Positions 46,289-55,530 are shown, counted from the stretch's first letter. The stretch is DNA of 64,000 nt from CAZPXZ01 sp965219495 (GCA_965219495.1 OZ244777.1:3844001-3908000); one strand, 5' to 3'. The notes: generated by a model not told the origin, from the letters alone. Translations and numbers: made by a program.

Positions 46289-46395
46289 ATGAAATTGAAG
46301 TCGACGCAGATCGGGGATTTCAGGCGTTTCACGGATCTGGCGGTGCAGGAAATTCGTGCAACAGCGCAGCTGATCGTCCTTGCCGGCCCAAACGG
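46289..46395 (+). pseudogene. AAA-type ATPase N-terminal fragment
   Basis: From ATG 46289 the translation MKLKSTQIGDFRRFTDLAVQ followed by a LIVLAGPNG segment is the start of an AAA15/RecF-like ATPase. Homology ends in the Walker A motif, where the expected GPNGSGKS reads GPNGRGNS and then turns into sequence matching the reverse strand of an IS21 transposase. The ATPase was truncated at its P-loop by a rearrangement. Such ATPases often sit next to type I RM genes. Confidence 0.5.
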
Positions 46396-46399
46396 ACGC

Positions 46400-46602
46400 G
46401 GAAACAGCGCCTCCCGAAGCCAGGCATCGTCCGCGTCCGCCGGCAGCGGCCACGAAATGCCCGCCGCCGAAGCCGCCGTCAAGATATTCGAAATCGTCCC
46501 GCGGCTCACCCCAAGAGCCGCCCCAATCCTCCGGTAAGACTACCCCGCATCATGGCGGAGCAAAGGCAACTGGCGTATGTTTTCCATGCCGGTTCTCCTC
46601 AT
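46400..46602 (-). pseudogene. IS21-family IstA N-terminal fragment with in-frame TAG
   Basis: On the minus strand from ATG 46602 (or 46587) the translation has MENIRQLPLLRHDAG, an in-frame TAG at 46540–46542, then SYRRIGAALGVSRGTISNIL and AAGISWPLPADADD, the helix-turn-helix of IS21 transposases. The integrase core and the IstB gene are missing; the fragment ends at the ATPase remnant. With the repeats at 46780–46867 it marks one end of a lost IS21 element. Confidence 0.6.
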
Positions 46603-46779
46603 CGTGGAGCCCTCCTTTCCAATCTTCAACATGGAAAGAAGATTATCCGCCCGAACCGGAGAACCGGCATTCCAGGGGAAAACCGGACACGCCGCCGCTC
46701 CCCCCGCTCAACGCCGTCAGCGACGCAAAACTCCCGGAACGAATCCAACCGGCGCCCGATCGGGCGCCATCCGAATCCC

Positions 46780-46867
46780 GTTCAAGTGATTTGCGAATCC
46801 TGTCCAAGTGTTTTGCGAATCGCGTTCAAGTGTTTTGCGATTTCCGTCCAAATCCTGTGCGATTTTG
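46780..46867 (+). repeat. Four tandem 22-bp imperfect repeats, IS21-type end
   Basis: Four units start at 46780, 46802, 46824 and 46846 with exact 22-base spacing. The core is GTYCAAGTGTTTTGCGAT with small changes; the last unit is the most divergent. Multiple short terminal repeats that bind transposase are known at the ends of IS21-family elements, and the IstA fragment next to them reads away from this end. No intact opposite end was found. Confidence 0.65.
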
Positions 46868-47228
46868 TACCCCGGTGCTGATCTACGTGCTGATGGTCAT
46901 GAAGCCCTCCCTTTGGTAGCCGGGCGCAGTGTATGTTTCACTTTGTCCGGACCATATGCTGCCCGTGATGAACTTCCGAACGGCTTGGTCGGCAGTATTC
47001 AGAAGCGCTCGAATTCAGGAAATTCAGATGAAGGCAGGTTGAGCTCAGCGCTTGCCCCCGGCTCGAACAACGGGGAATTCACGGTGGTTGTTGTCTCCTC
47101 CAACTCGCTTTCAAGGCATCCACACAACCGCGATCAGATTTCGCATCGCGCGATCTGTTCAGGCGATTCCTGATTTCGTCAGATTTGCCCGATTGAATCG
47201 ATCGCACGGGTGAACGGTCGGGCAGTCT
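46868..47228. other. Intergenic, nothing recognised
   Basis: About 360 bases of lower-GC sequence between the IS21 end and the lipoprotein gene. No protein family or RNA was recognised on either strand. Confidence 0.3.
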
Positions 47229-47537
47229 TCAGAATCTGCAGGTTGTGATGTGACCGTCCGACGCACCAACCACCACCCCGGAACGATGAAAGACATGCAC
47301 AAATTTCACTTCTATCTCTTCGTCGTAGATCTGTGAACCGCAGGTAAATTCAGGGCTCCGGGAATGGGTGCGGGCGAACTGAGAAGGCCCGACGATGCGC
47401 TCTACTTCTGCACGCGTCATACCGGTCGATAGATGCAGTACATTTCTGTGACGAGCGCCGGCAATACCGGTTACAGGAGTAACGGAGACAACAGAAGCTT
47501 CTGTCGCGCATCCGGTCAAGACAAGTGCTGCGGACAA
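47229..47537 (-). CDS. Small lipoprotein, BamE/SmpA-like; signal peptide start interrupted by TAG
   Basis: 102 residues if translated from TTG 47537. A lipobox LVLTGC lies at the start of the mature protein, followed by a domain with HLSTGMTRAEVERIVGPS, the GMT-x4-V motif of SmpA/BamE-like small lipoproteins. The natural N-terminus seems to be ATG 47564 (MSIQLK), but an in-frame TAG at 47544–47546 separates it from the hydrophobic core. Without the basic start, secretion from TTG would be poor. It may be a young pseudogene. Confidence 0.5.
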   Translation of the reverse strand: MSAALVLTGCATEASVVSVTPVTGIAGARHRNVLHLSTGMTRAEVERIVGPSQFARTHSRSPEFTCGSQIYDEEIEVKFVHVFHRSGVVVGASDGHITTCRF

Positions 47538-47564
47538 GGCGATCTATTTGAGCTGGATCGACAT

Positions 47565-47859
47565 CGGGAATCCTTTCGAAAATCCTGATGAATGGAGCCC
47601 ATCCTCCCGAAGGACGAGCCATCACAGGGCAACGTGGGCAAGGGCGCGTTCGCGATTGAAAAACGCAAATCGGCATGCGATGCACGCGTTTGATATCGAA
47701 TGTCAATTTTGACTCAAGCGCGCAATTTCGCTTGAGCACCGCCGCCAGCAACAATGCTTGCTGCGCGATACCGATCGTTCAAGTGGCGGAACCATCGACA
47801 ATCCGCAGACCAACAAGGTGGATCGGTAGCTTTCTCGAGAGTTCGGCGAGTGTTCCGTG
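47565..47859. other. Intergenic, nothing recognised
   Basis: About 295 bases between the lipoprotein gene and the end of ccdA. Short open frames on both strands lack recognisable features. No terminator with a T tract was seen after ccdA. Confidence 0.3.
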
Positions 47860-48606
47860 TCATCCAATGGTGCCGAGAACGGGAAAGGCTTTCAGTAGCC
47901 ACCAGGCCATGTTGGAAAACGTGCCAGTCAGGAACGCAATTCCGACAAGAATCAGGAAACCACCCATGCAGAATTCGATTATTCTCAGGTGCGGCCGGAT
48001 TCGGGCGGAAAAGCGGAGAAAAGGCCGAATGAAGAGGGCTGCGATAAGAAACGGGGCTCCGAGACCCGCCGCATAGAAAGCGAGCAGAAGCGTCGCTTGC
48101 GCGATGGTTTCTTCCTGCGCCGCCCAGAACAGGATGGCGGCGAGAATGGGTCCGATGCAGGGCGTCCAGCCAAACGCGAACGCGAGTCCCATGATGTATG
48201 CGCCTGGCAGGCTCCCAGCCAGCAGGTTGCCGTGGAAGCGGGCTTCCCGGAAGAGAATTCCAAGTCGGAAAAGCCCCATAAAGTGGAGCCCAAATACGAT
48301 AATGACTGCGCCCGCAACCTGTCCGAGAATGAACCGGTACTCCGAGAGAAGTGCTCCGAACACGGATGCGCTGGCGCCGAGCGCCACAAAGACCGTGCCG
48401 AGGCCCAAAACAAAACAGAATGCATAGAGCAGCACGCGCCGGGAGAGAGCCGGATCCGGTTCGTCCTCGTTCGCGACCCTGTCGACCGTGGTGGCGGCGA
48501 GGAACGCGAGGTATGGCGGCACGAGCGGCAGCACGCAGGGAGAAAGAAAACTCAAGAGGCCCCCGGCGAAAGCCGTTGGCAGACCCACGTCCAATCCGAG
48601 CCCCAT
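47860..48606 (-). CDS. ccdA: Cytochrome c biogenesis protein CcdA
   Basis: 248 residues from ATG 48606. Six membrane helices with the redox-active cysteines in LLSFLSPCVLPLVPPYLAFL (helix 1) and GWTPCIGPILAAILFWA (helix 4), the hallmark of CcdA. It passes reducing power from cytoplasmic thioredoxin to the periplasm for heme attachment to c-type cytochromes. It starts about 12 bases after liuE and may be cotranscribed with the liu genes, an odd place for it. The c-type cytochrome locus at 9–11 kb is broken, but other cytochromes elsewhere would still need it. Confidence 0.92.
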   Translation of the reverse strand: MGLGLDVGLPTAFAGGLLSFLSPCVLPLVPPYLAFLAATTVDRVANEDEPDPALSRRVLLYAFCFVLGLGTVFVALGASASVFGALLSEYRFILGQVAGAVIIVFGLHFMGLFRLGILFREARFHGNLLAGSLPGAYIMGLAFAFGWTPCIGPILAAILFWAAQEETIAQATLLLAFYAAGLGAPFLIAALFIRPFLRFSARIRPHLRIIEFCMGGFLILVGIAFLTGTFSNMAWWLLKAFPVLGTIG

Positions 48607-48618
48607 CACGACTCCTGT

Positions 48619-49479
48619 TCAGCCGGATTCAAGCGGAATTCGATTCCGGATAAACTCTTTCACCGCGTTCAACCGCTTCGGATCGACACCGGTCGGACAA
48701 CCATTGGATTCCAGGAACCCCACGACAGCCTCCGTCGCCACATTGCCCGGCGCGCCGGGAGCATAGGGGCAGCCGCCGAGCCCGCCAACGGATCCGTCGA
48801 AACTGCGGACACCCAACTTTAGCGCCTCCCGAATGTTGTCCAACGCCCGGCCTCCGGTATCGTGGAAATGTCCGGAGACTCGCTCCGCGCCAATTCGATC
48901 CGCGATCGGACCGAATACCTTCCTTACTCCTTCCGGAGCGCCGCTGCCGATCGTATCGCCCAAGGCGATTTCCTCACATCCCATATCCCGAAGGGCCACG
49001 GCCATCCGGAAAACGGCGCCTGGCGGAACCGCGCCCTCATAGGGGCAACCGAGCGCGCAGGACACGTAGCCGCGGACCGGAACCGCCGCCCTGATGGCTG
49101 CCGAAACCGTTTCCGCAAAGCGATCCAGGCTCTCCTGAAGAGTACAGTTGATGTTGTTCCGGCAAAACGTTTCCGAGGCGGCGCCAAACACGGCGATCTC
49201 GTCGACCCCCGCATCCAGAGCGCGTTCCAGCCCTTTCAGATTGGGAACCAGGGCACTGTAGCATACGCCTGGTCGGCGCCGAACGCGGCGGATCACTTCA
49301 TCCGAATTCGCCATCTGCGGAACCGACACGGGCGAAACGAACGCGCCGCATTCAATTCGGCGGATTCCGGTCTCGGCCAGCATTTCAATCAGCCGTACGC
49401 GATCCTCGACGGAAATCTCCACCGACTCGTTTTGAAGGCCGTCGCGAGGGCCAACTTCCGTTACAAGTGCCCCAGTCAT
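48619..49479 (-). CDS. liuE: Hydroxymethylglutaryl-CoA lyase
   Basis: 286 residues. TIM-barrel lyase with EVGPRDGLQNE at the start (metal ligand aspartate), the HDT in SGHFHDTGGRA, and the signature cysteine in GLGGCPYAPGAPGNVATE. It splits HMG-CoA to acetoacetate and acetyl-CoA, the final step of leucine degradation. Its start overlaps the liuD stop by four bases (ATGA), so the two are translated together. Confidence 0.95.
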   Translation of the reverse strand: MTGALVTEVGPRDGLQNESVEISVEDRVRLIEMLAETGIRRIECGAFVSPVSVPQMANSDEVIRRVRRRPGVCYSALVPNLKGLERALDAGVDEIAVFGAASETFCRNNINCTLQESLDRFAETVSAAIRAAVPVRGYVSCALGCPYEGAVPPGAVFRMAVALRDMGCEEIALGDTIGSGAPEGVRKVFGPIADRIGAERVSGHFHDTGGRALDNIREALKLGVRSFDGSVGGLGGCPYAPGAPGNVATEAVVGFLESNGCPTGVDPKRLNAVKEFIRNRIPLESG

Positions 49480-51524
49480 GGCGTCCCGGCCAATTCGTCC
49501 ACTTCGACTGCAAGCAACTCGTCTCCTTCCTCGACCAGTGAGCCTGCGCTTCCGTGAATCGCGGTAACCTTGCCGTCCGCAGGGGCGCGGATTGTATGTT
49601 CCGTTTTCATCGCTTCAATCGTTACCAAAGGCGAACCGCACGCAACGTGTTCTCCTTTTGTGACGTGATAGCGCAGGATTATTCCGGGAAGGGGCGCCCG
49701 AAAGTCGCTTGGGAACGAACCGGAATCCCCGGCTGCGTCATCCTCCTCCAAATGTTCGACCCGCCAGCAGGCGCGGCGGAAATAAACGTCCACGAAGGCG
49801 CCGCCGGAATTGAAAACGCGGACCCGCGCGCGGTCGGGTCCGGATCCGAACACAATGGACTCGCCTTTGACCGCGCCGGCAGAGAGTTGCTGTGGCTCTG
49901 TTTCTTCGCCCGCTACGGAGAGGAGCCACTGCCCGGCAGAGCCGGTGATCGAAATCTCGCGCACCCTGTTTCCGCATCGCGTTCGCATGAAGCGGGGGGC
50001 TTCCCCACCGAACCGCCATCCATTTGAACCGCCAAATGGGGAATAGGGGTCGAGACTGCCGCGGCGATCCTCCCCTCTTTGTTCGGACCTGGCAAGGTGG
50101 GTGTGGAGCGCGCTCGCCGCAAAAGCCTCCGGCGGAGGGTTCAGCATGTCCGCAACGATGCTATCCATCTCTCGCGCAACCAGTCCCGTGTCGAAGCCCG
50201 CCGCTCGAAAGGAAGCGCATTCGGTCAGCGCGAGCAAGAAAGCCTGGTTGGTGACGGGACCCGATACTCGGATCGATTCCAGTTCTTTCCGAAGCCGGTT
50301 GATCGCGGAAGACCGGTCTGGAGCGCATGCGATGACCTTGGCGACCATCGAATCGTAGTCGCGCGGAATGGTGTCGCCTTCCTCGACGCCGCTGTCAATT
50401 CGAAGGCCCGTACCGGTTACCGGCATGCGAAGGCGCCGGATTCGTCCGGGAGAGGGACGGAAGCCGGCGGCGGGATCTTCCGCGCAGAATCGCGCTTCGA
50501 TCGCGTGTCCGGAAATGCGGATTTCGTTCTGCGCCTTGGGCAAGGATTCACCGGCCGCGATCCGAAGCTGCCACTCCACCAGGTCCTCGCCTGTGATGGC
50601 TTCGGTGACCGGGTGCTCGACCTGCAGCCGCGCGTTCATCTCCATGAAGTAGAACGAGTCCGGTCCGGCATTTTCCGCTGGCACCAGAAATTCGACGGTG
50701 CCGGCGCCTTGGTACCCTGCCGCGCGGGTTGCGCGGAGGGCAGCCTCGCGCATGGATTCGGCAATGCGCGGCGCGAGGCCGGGAGCCGGGGCTTCTTCCA
50801 GAATCTTCTGGTGCCGCCGCTGCATGGAACAGTCGCGCTCAAACATGTGCACCGCATTGCCGTGGGAATCCGCGAATACCTGGACTTCCACATGGCGCGC
50901 CGGCTCGATCGAACGCTCCAGCAGCAGCCGGTCGTCGCCGAACGCCGCCCGGGCTTCCCGCCGGCAGGCGGCAGTCGCGTCCGAAAGTTCGGATTCGCGT
51001 CCCACGCGGCGCATGCCGAGTCCACCGCCGCCCGCCGCCGCCTTGATCATGACCGGATAACCGAGGCGCCGTGCCGCCGCCGCAATATCCGAGTCTGCAT
51101 TCGCATCTTCGGCGCCGGGGATCACGGGTATGCCGGCCTCATCCATTCGCCTCCGGGCCTCGCGTTTGTCGCCCACCGCGCGCATCGCCGAAGAAGGCGG
51201 GCCGACAAAGGTCACGCCGCTGTCCTTCAGGCGATCTGCGAAGAGCGGGTTCTCAGCCAGGAATCCGTATCCCGGATGTACGGCGTCGGCCTTGGTCGCC
51301 GAGACCGAAGCGAGCATCCGGTCCAGATGAAGGTAGCTTTCCGCCGCGGGGGCAGGTCCAAGGCGAAAGGAACGGTCCGCATGCCGCACATGCATTGCGT
51401 CGCGGTCGGCGTCGGAATAGACCGCGATGCATTCGATACCCAGGCGCCGGGCCGTCCGAAATATGCGAACGGCGATCTCGCCGCGGTTGGCGACGAGCAG
51501 GCGGCGGAACATCATTCGCGCCAC
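49476..51524 (-). CDS. liuD: Methylcrotonyl-CoA carboxylase biotin-carrier subunit
   Basis: 682 residues from ATG 51524; ATG 51515, overlapping the liuC stop as ATGA, is also plausible. Domain order: biotin carboxylase with KAAAGGGGLGMRRV (ATP grasp) and EMNARLQVEHPVTEAITGED, a middle linker, then the biotinyl domain with K640 in TIEAMKTEH. It carboxylates biotin and, with LiuB, 3-methylcrotonyl-CoA. All catalytic motifs appear intact. Confidence 0.95.
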   Translation of the reverse strand: MARMMFRRLLVANRGEIAVRIFRTARRLGIECIAVYSDADRDAMHVRHADRSFRLGPAPAAESYLHLDRMLASVSATKADAVHPGYGFLAENPLFADRLKDSGVTFVGPPSSAMRAVGDKREARRRMDEAGIPVIPGAEDANADSDIAAAARRLGYPVMIKAAAGGGGLGMRRVGRESELSDATAACRREARAAFGDDRLLLERSIEPARHVEVQVFADSHGNAVHMFERDCSMQRRHQKILEEAPAPGLAPRIAESMREAALRATRAAGYQGAGTVEFLVPAENAGPDSFYFMEMNARLQVEHPVTEAITGEDLVEWQLRIAAGESLPKAQNEIRISGHAIEARFCAEDPAAGFRPSPGRIRRLRMPVTGTGLRIDSGVEEGDTIPRDYDSMVAKVIACAPDRSSAINRLRKELESIRVSGPVTNQAFLLALTECASFRAAGFDTGLVAREMDSIVADMLNPPPEAFAASALHTHLARSEQRGEDRRGSLDPYSPFGGSNGWRFGGEAPRFMRTRCGNRVREISITGSAGQWLLSVAGEETEPQQLSAGAVKGESIVFGSGPDRARVRVFNSGGAFVDVYFRRACWRVEHLEEDDAAGDSGSFPSDFRAPLPGIILRYHVTKGEHVACGSPLVTIEAMKTEHTIRAPADGKVTAIHGSAGSLVEEGDELLAVEVDELAGTP

Positions 51525-52294
51525 TTCGGCGAGCGTTTCTCCAGGAACGCGGCGATTCCTTCCTGTCCCTCGGTTCCCGCCCGAACGTCGGCAATCCGCC
51601 GTGCGGTTTCGTCAAGGAGCGCCGCGTCGATGGCGCGTCCGGCAACCGACGACACGAGGTTCTTGGCCGAGGCCAATGCCTCGGGTCCGCCCGAGAGAAG
51701 CGAGTCCAGGAATTCCGCGATTCGAGCATCCAGTCCGTCTTCATGGCAAACTTCCGTCACCAGGCCGAGTCGAACGGCGTGCTCGGCGCTGAATCGTTCC
51801 GCGCCGAGCATCCAGCGCCTTGCCTGGCGCGGCCCGAGCGCGGCGACCAGATAGGGAGAGATCACGGCGGGAATGAGCCCGAGTCGAACCTCGGAAAGCT
51901 GAAACCATGCCTTGGTTGACGCGAGCGCGATATCGGACGCCGCCACGATGCCTACGCCGCCTCCCACTGCGGGGCCGTGCACGCGCGCGATCACGGGTTT
52001 GGGCAGGGTCGAAATCGTCCTCATCAGGTCGGCCAGCGCCCGGGCGTCGTCCAAATTCCGGGTACGGTCGTAGTTGGCTGCCGCCTGCATCCAGCGAAGA
52101 TCGGCGCCGGCGGAGAACGCGGGACCGCGGCCGGCGAGCACCACGTTGCGGACATTCGGGTCTTCACCCGAGTCGGAAAGCGCGGAAGTCAGTTCGGCGA
52201 TCATGCGGGGCTCAAGCGAATTTCGCTCCGCGGCCCGGTTGAACCATATCCACCGGTTTGAACCGTTATCCTGGATCTCGATTGCGGCTGCCAT
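51512..52294 (-). CDS. liuC: Methylglutaconyl-CoA hydratase (enoyl-CoA hydratase family)
   Basis: 260 residues of crotonase fold. The oxyanion hole regions AGRGPAFSAGADLRWMQ and VHGPAVGGGVGIVAASDIAL are clear. Position between the two carboxylase subunit genes identifies it as 3-methylglutaconyl-CoA hydratase rather than a general hydratase. It converts 3-methylglutaconyl-CoA to HMG-CoA. Spacing to liuB is 12 bases. Confidence 0.93.
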   Translation of the reverse strand: MAAAIEIQDNGSNRWIWFNRAAERNSLEPRMIAELTSALSDSGEDPNVRNVVLAGRGPAFSAGADLRWMQAAANYDRTRNLDDARALADLMRTISTLPKPVIARVHGPAVGGGVGIVAASDIALASTKAWFQLSEVRLGLIPAVISPYLVAALGPRQARRWMLGAERFSAEHAVRLGLVTEVCHEDGLDARIAEFLDSLLSGGPEALASAKNLVSSVAGRAIDAALLDETARRIADVRAGTEGQEGIAAFLEKRSPKWRE

Positions 52295-52306
52295 TCGCGT
52301 TCTTTC

Positions 52307-53914
52307 CTACATGCGGAAAACGCCGAACCTGGTTTCCGGGATCGGGGTGTTCAGGCTCGCGGATATGGAAAGGGCCAGCACCCGGCGCGTTTCGGCCGGA
52401 TCGATTATTCCGTCGTCCCAACCGCGGGCGGTCGCGTAGTACGGACTGCCCTGCGCTTCGAACGACTTGAGAATCGGGTCCCGGAATGCCTGCTCCTCTC
52501 CGTCGCTCCAGTTGCCTCCGCTCCCTTCAATGGCATCGCGGCGAATCGTCGCCAGCACCGAGGCGGCTTCCCTCCCGCCCATCACGGAAATTCGCGAGTT
52601 GGGCCAGGTCCAAAGGAAGCGGGGCTGATAGGCTCGTCCGCACATGGCGTAGTTGCCAGCGCCAAAACTGCCGCCGATCAGCACGGTGAACTTCGGAACC
52701 GCGGCGTTCGCGACCGCATTAACCATCTTGGCGCCGTCCTTCGCGATCCCGGCGGCTTCGTATTTCCGGCCCACCATGAATCCCACGATATTCTGCAGAA
52801 ACAACAAGGGCAGGCGCCGCTGGGCGCAGAGTTCAATGAAATGCGTTGCCTTCAGCGCCGATTCGGAGAACAGAATTCCGTTGTTGGCAAGGATGCCCAC
52901 CGGATAGCCATGCAGGTGCGCAAAGCCGCAGACCAGGGTCGCGCCGTATCGAGCCTTGAATTCATCGAGCCGGGAACCGTCCACAATTCGCGCGATCACC
53001 TCCCGGACGTCGTAGGGGGTTCGAAGGTCCTCCGGAATGATTCCATAGATTTCACCGGAGTCGTACAGGGGATCTTCTGGAACGCTCACCGGAATTTCAG
53101 CGCGACCGGGCCGGCCAATGTTCGCCGCAATGCGTCGCGTGAGTGCGAGCGCGCCGCTGTCGTCTTTCGCCAGGTGATCGGCGACTCCGGACAGCCTGGT
53201 GTGCAGGTCGCCGCCGCCCAGGTCTTCGGCCGACACGTTTTCTCCGGTTGCCGCCTTCACCAGCGGCGGACCGCCCAGGAATATCGTGCCTTGATTCTCC
53301 ACGATGACCGTTTCGTCCGACATGGCCGGCACATATGCGCCGCCCGCCGTGCAGGAACCAAGAACCACCGCGATTTGGGGGATTCCCGCAGCCGACATCT
53401 GTGCCTGGTTGTAGAAGATGCGGCCGAAATGCTCGCGGTCGGGGAACACTTCATCCTGGTAGGGCAGATTTGCGCCGCCGGAATCCACCAGGTAGATGCA
53501 GGGCAGGCCATTTTCAGCAGCAATTTGCTGGGCGCGGAGATGTTTCTTGACGGTGGCCGGAAAATACGCTCCGCCCTTGACCGTCGCGTCGTTGGCGATC
53601 ACCATGCATTCGCGTTCGGATACGCTGCCGATGCCGGCGACGAGGCCGGCAGAGGGAGCCTCGTTGTCGTACATGCCGTAGGCCGCGAGCGCACCGATTT
53701 CCAGAAATGGGCTTCCCGAGTCGAGCAGGCGGTCCACGCGCTCGCGGGGCAGCAGCTTTCCCCGCGACAGGTGCCGTTCGCGCGTCCGTTCCGGACCTCC
53801 TCTTGAGACAATTGCAAGGCGTTCGCGAAGGGTCGCGACCTCGGTGCGGAGGGCGCGGTCGTTCGCCCGGAATTCCCTGGAACGGGTTGAAACCTGGGAA
53901 CGGATCACGCCCAT
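52307..53914 (-). CDS. liuB: Methylcrotonyl-CoA carboxylase carboxyltransferase subunit
   Basis: 535 residues, the family length. The carboxyltransferase N and C halves carry LLDSGSPFLEIGALAAYGMY, GGAYFPATVKKHLRAQ, CTAGGAYVPAMSDE, the acyl-CoA oxyanion GGSFGAGNYAMCGRAY and the WPNSRISVMGG segment. It transfers the carboxyl group from biotin to 3-methylcrotonyl-CoA. The gene is intact and 14 bases after liuA. Confidence 0.95.
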   Translation of the reverse strand: MGVIRSQVSTRSREFRANDRALRTEVATLRERLAIVSRGGPERTRERHLSRGKLLPRERVDRLLDSGSPFLEIGALAAYGMYDNEAPSAGLVAGIGSVSERECMVIANDATVKGGAYFPATVKKHLRAQQIAAENGLPCIYLVDSGGANLPYQDEVFPDREHFGRIFYNQAQMSAAGIPQIAVVLGSCTAGGAYVPAMSDETVIVENQGTIFLGGPPLVKAATGENVSAEDLGGGDLHTRLSGVADHLAKDDSGALALTRRIAANIGRPGRAEIPVSVPEDPLYDSGEIYGIIPEDLRTPYDVREVIARIVDGSRLDEFKARYGATLVCGFAHLHGYPVGILANNGILFSESALKATHFIELCAQRRLPLLFLQNIVGFMVGRKYEAAGIAKDGAKMVNAVANAAVPKFTVLIGGSFGAGNYAMCGRAYQPRFLWTWPNSRISVMGGREAASVLATIRRDAIEGSGGNWSDGEEQAFRDPILKSFEAQGSPYYATARGWDDGIIDPAETRRVLALSISASLNTPIPETRFGVFRM

Positions 53915-53928
53915 GCTCGGGGAAACTC

Positions 53929-55101
53929 CTAGGCCGTCTGCTCGAAGAGTTCGCGGCCGATCAGGTACCGCCGGATCTCCGAGGTTCCGGCCCCGATTTC
54001 ATAGAGCTTGGCGTCCCGCCAGAGCCTGCCTGTGGGAATTTCGCTATCGTACCCCGTGGCGCCCAGAGCCTGAATCGCCTGTCCCGCCACCCAGGTGGCC
54101 CGCTCCGCCGCGACCAGAATGGCGCCGGCCGCATCGGTTCGGGTGACTTCCCCGCGGTCGCAGGCCTCGCCCACCGCGTACACGTAGGCGCGCGTGGAAC
54201 TCCAGGTCGTATACATGTCGGCGAGCTTTCCCTGCATGAGCTGGAATTCGCCGATTGGCCGGCCGAACTGGCGGCGTTCGTGCACATAGGGCACCGCCAC
54301 ATCCATGCAGGCGGCCATGATGCCGAGAGGCCCGCCCGCCAGAACGGCGCGTTCGTAGTCGAGCCCCGACATGAGGACTTCCACGCCGCGGTTTTCCTCG
54401 CCAAGAACGTTTTCCAGGGGGACCTCGCAGGATTCGAAGATCAGTTCTCCGGTGTGGGAGCCGCGCATGCCCAGCTTGTCGATCTTCCGTCCGGTGCGGA
54501 ATCCGGGAAAGGAATCCTCAATCACGAAGGCGGTGATGCCGCGGGGTCCTGCGTTCGGGTCCGTCTTTGCGTAAACAACCAGAACGCCCGCGTCCGGGCC
54601 GTTGGTGATCCAGAGCTTGGCGCCATCGAGCACGTAGCAGTCGTTCCGCTTGCGCGCCCGGAGTTGCATGGAAACGACATCGGAGCCCGCACCCGGTTCC
54701 GTCATCGCGAGCGCGCCGACCGTTTCGCCGGAGATCAGGCCCGGCAAATAGCGTTCCTTTTGGTCGACGGTTCCGTTCAGCCGGATTTGGTTCACTGCCA
54801 GGTTGGAATGCGCGCCGTAGGACAGGCCCACGGAAGCGGAGGCCCGGCTGATTTCCTCGACCGCGATGATATGCGCGAGGTATCCCATGCCGGATCCGCC
54901 GTCCACTTCGGGCACGGTGATTCCAAGCAGTCCCAGCGCGCCGAATTTCTTCCAGAGGTCGTGAGGAAACGTATCGGCTGCATCAATTTCGGCCGCGCGA
55001 GGAGCTATTTCCTCCGTGGCGAAAGCGGCCACGGTTTGGCGAAGGAGTTCGATTTCCTCGCCATGCGCGAACCGCAATCGGGGGATCGGTTGCATGCTCA
55101 A
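53929..55101 (-). CDS. liuA: Isovaleryl-CoA dehydrogenase
   Basis: 390 residues, acyl-CoA dehydrogenase fold. ALAMTEPGAGSDVVSMQLRA, the FAD segment LWITNGPDAGVLVVYAK, and the C-terminal RLWRDAKLYEIGAGTSEIRR are typical; the glutamate of YEIGAGTSE lies in the conserved C-terminal motif. Position between liuR and liuB supports isovaleryl-CoA as substrate. It starts 8 bases after liuR and feeds electrons to ETF. Confidence 0.94.
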   Translation of the reverse strand: MSMQPIPRLRFAHGEEIELLRQTVAAFATEEIAPRAAEIDAADTFPHDLWKKFGALGLLGITVPEVDGGSGMGYLAHIIAVEEISRASASVGLSYGAHSNLAVNQIRLNGTVDQKERYLPGLISGETVGALAMTEPGAGSDVVSMQLRARKRNDCYVLDGAKLWITNGPDAGVLVVYAKTDPNAGPRGITAFVIEDSFPGFRTGRKIDKLGMRGSHTGELIFESCEVPLENVLGEENRGVEVLMSGLDYERAVLAGGPLGIMAACMDVAVPYVHERRQFGRPIGEFQLMQGKLADMYTTWSSTRAYVYAVGEACDRGEVTRTDAAGAILVAAERATWVAGQAIQALGATGYDSEIPTGRLWRDAKLYEIGAGTSEIRRYLIGRELFEQTA

Positions 55102-55109
55102 CCTTTCGG

Positions 55110-55517
55110 TCAGGAAACGCCGCCGGCCGGGTCCGGATCAATCCCGCTCAGCGCCGCGGCGCGAACCCGGCGCAATTCGCGGAGCGTGAAATTGAGGTCG
55201 CGCCGCCGTCTCAAGAGTTCTTTTTCCCGTGCGTCGATCTTGTGCACGAGCGCGGCGATTTGTTGCCGTTCGTCGATCGGCGCGCGGTACATGTCGATGA
55301 TTTCCTGGCATTCCGCCAAGGACAATCCAATGCGCCGTCCCCGAAGCGCCAGCCGTAGGCGCGTGCGGTCCGCCGGATTGTAGATCCGCCGGTTTCCGAC
55401 TCGCCGGGGAGCGAGGAGTCCACAATCCTCATAATGCCGCAAGGTCCGGGCGGTGATTCCAAACTCCTTGCGGAGGTCGGTAATGCCATATTGGCGGGTA
55501 TGCGAGCGCGTCGCCAT
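55110..55517 (-). CDS. liuR: MerR-family regulator LiuR
   Basis: 135 residues. N-terminal winged helix YGITDLRKEFGITARTLRHY followed by EDCGLLAPRRVGNRRIY is a MerR DNA-binding domain, then a coiled-coil dimerisation helix (residues 80–120). It is the first gene of the liu operon and lies 13 bases downstream of a perfect palindrome that fits LiuR operators, so it probably controls its own operon in response to a branched-chain CoA ester. Effector binding cannot be read from sequence. Confidence 0.9.
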   Translation of the reverse strand: MATRSHTRQYGITDLRKEFGITARTLRHYEDCGLLAPRRVGNRRIYNPADRTRLRLALRGRRIGLSLAECQEIIDMYRAPIDERQQIAALVHKIDAREKELLRRRRDLNFTLRELRRVRAAALSGIDPDPAGGVS

Positions 55518-55530
55518 GCTCCATAATAGC

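Noticed and set aside
46780..46867. Short CRISPR array
   Set aside because: The units are adjacent with a 22-base period and no unique spacers, and they lie beside an IstA fragment. They fit IS21 terminal repeats.
50079..51854. A 591-codon plus-strand open frame
   Set aside because: It lies opposite liuD and liuC and has no family features.
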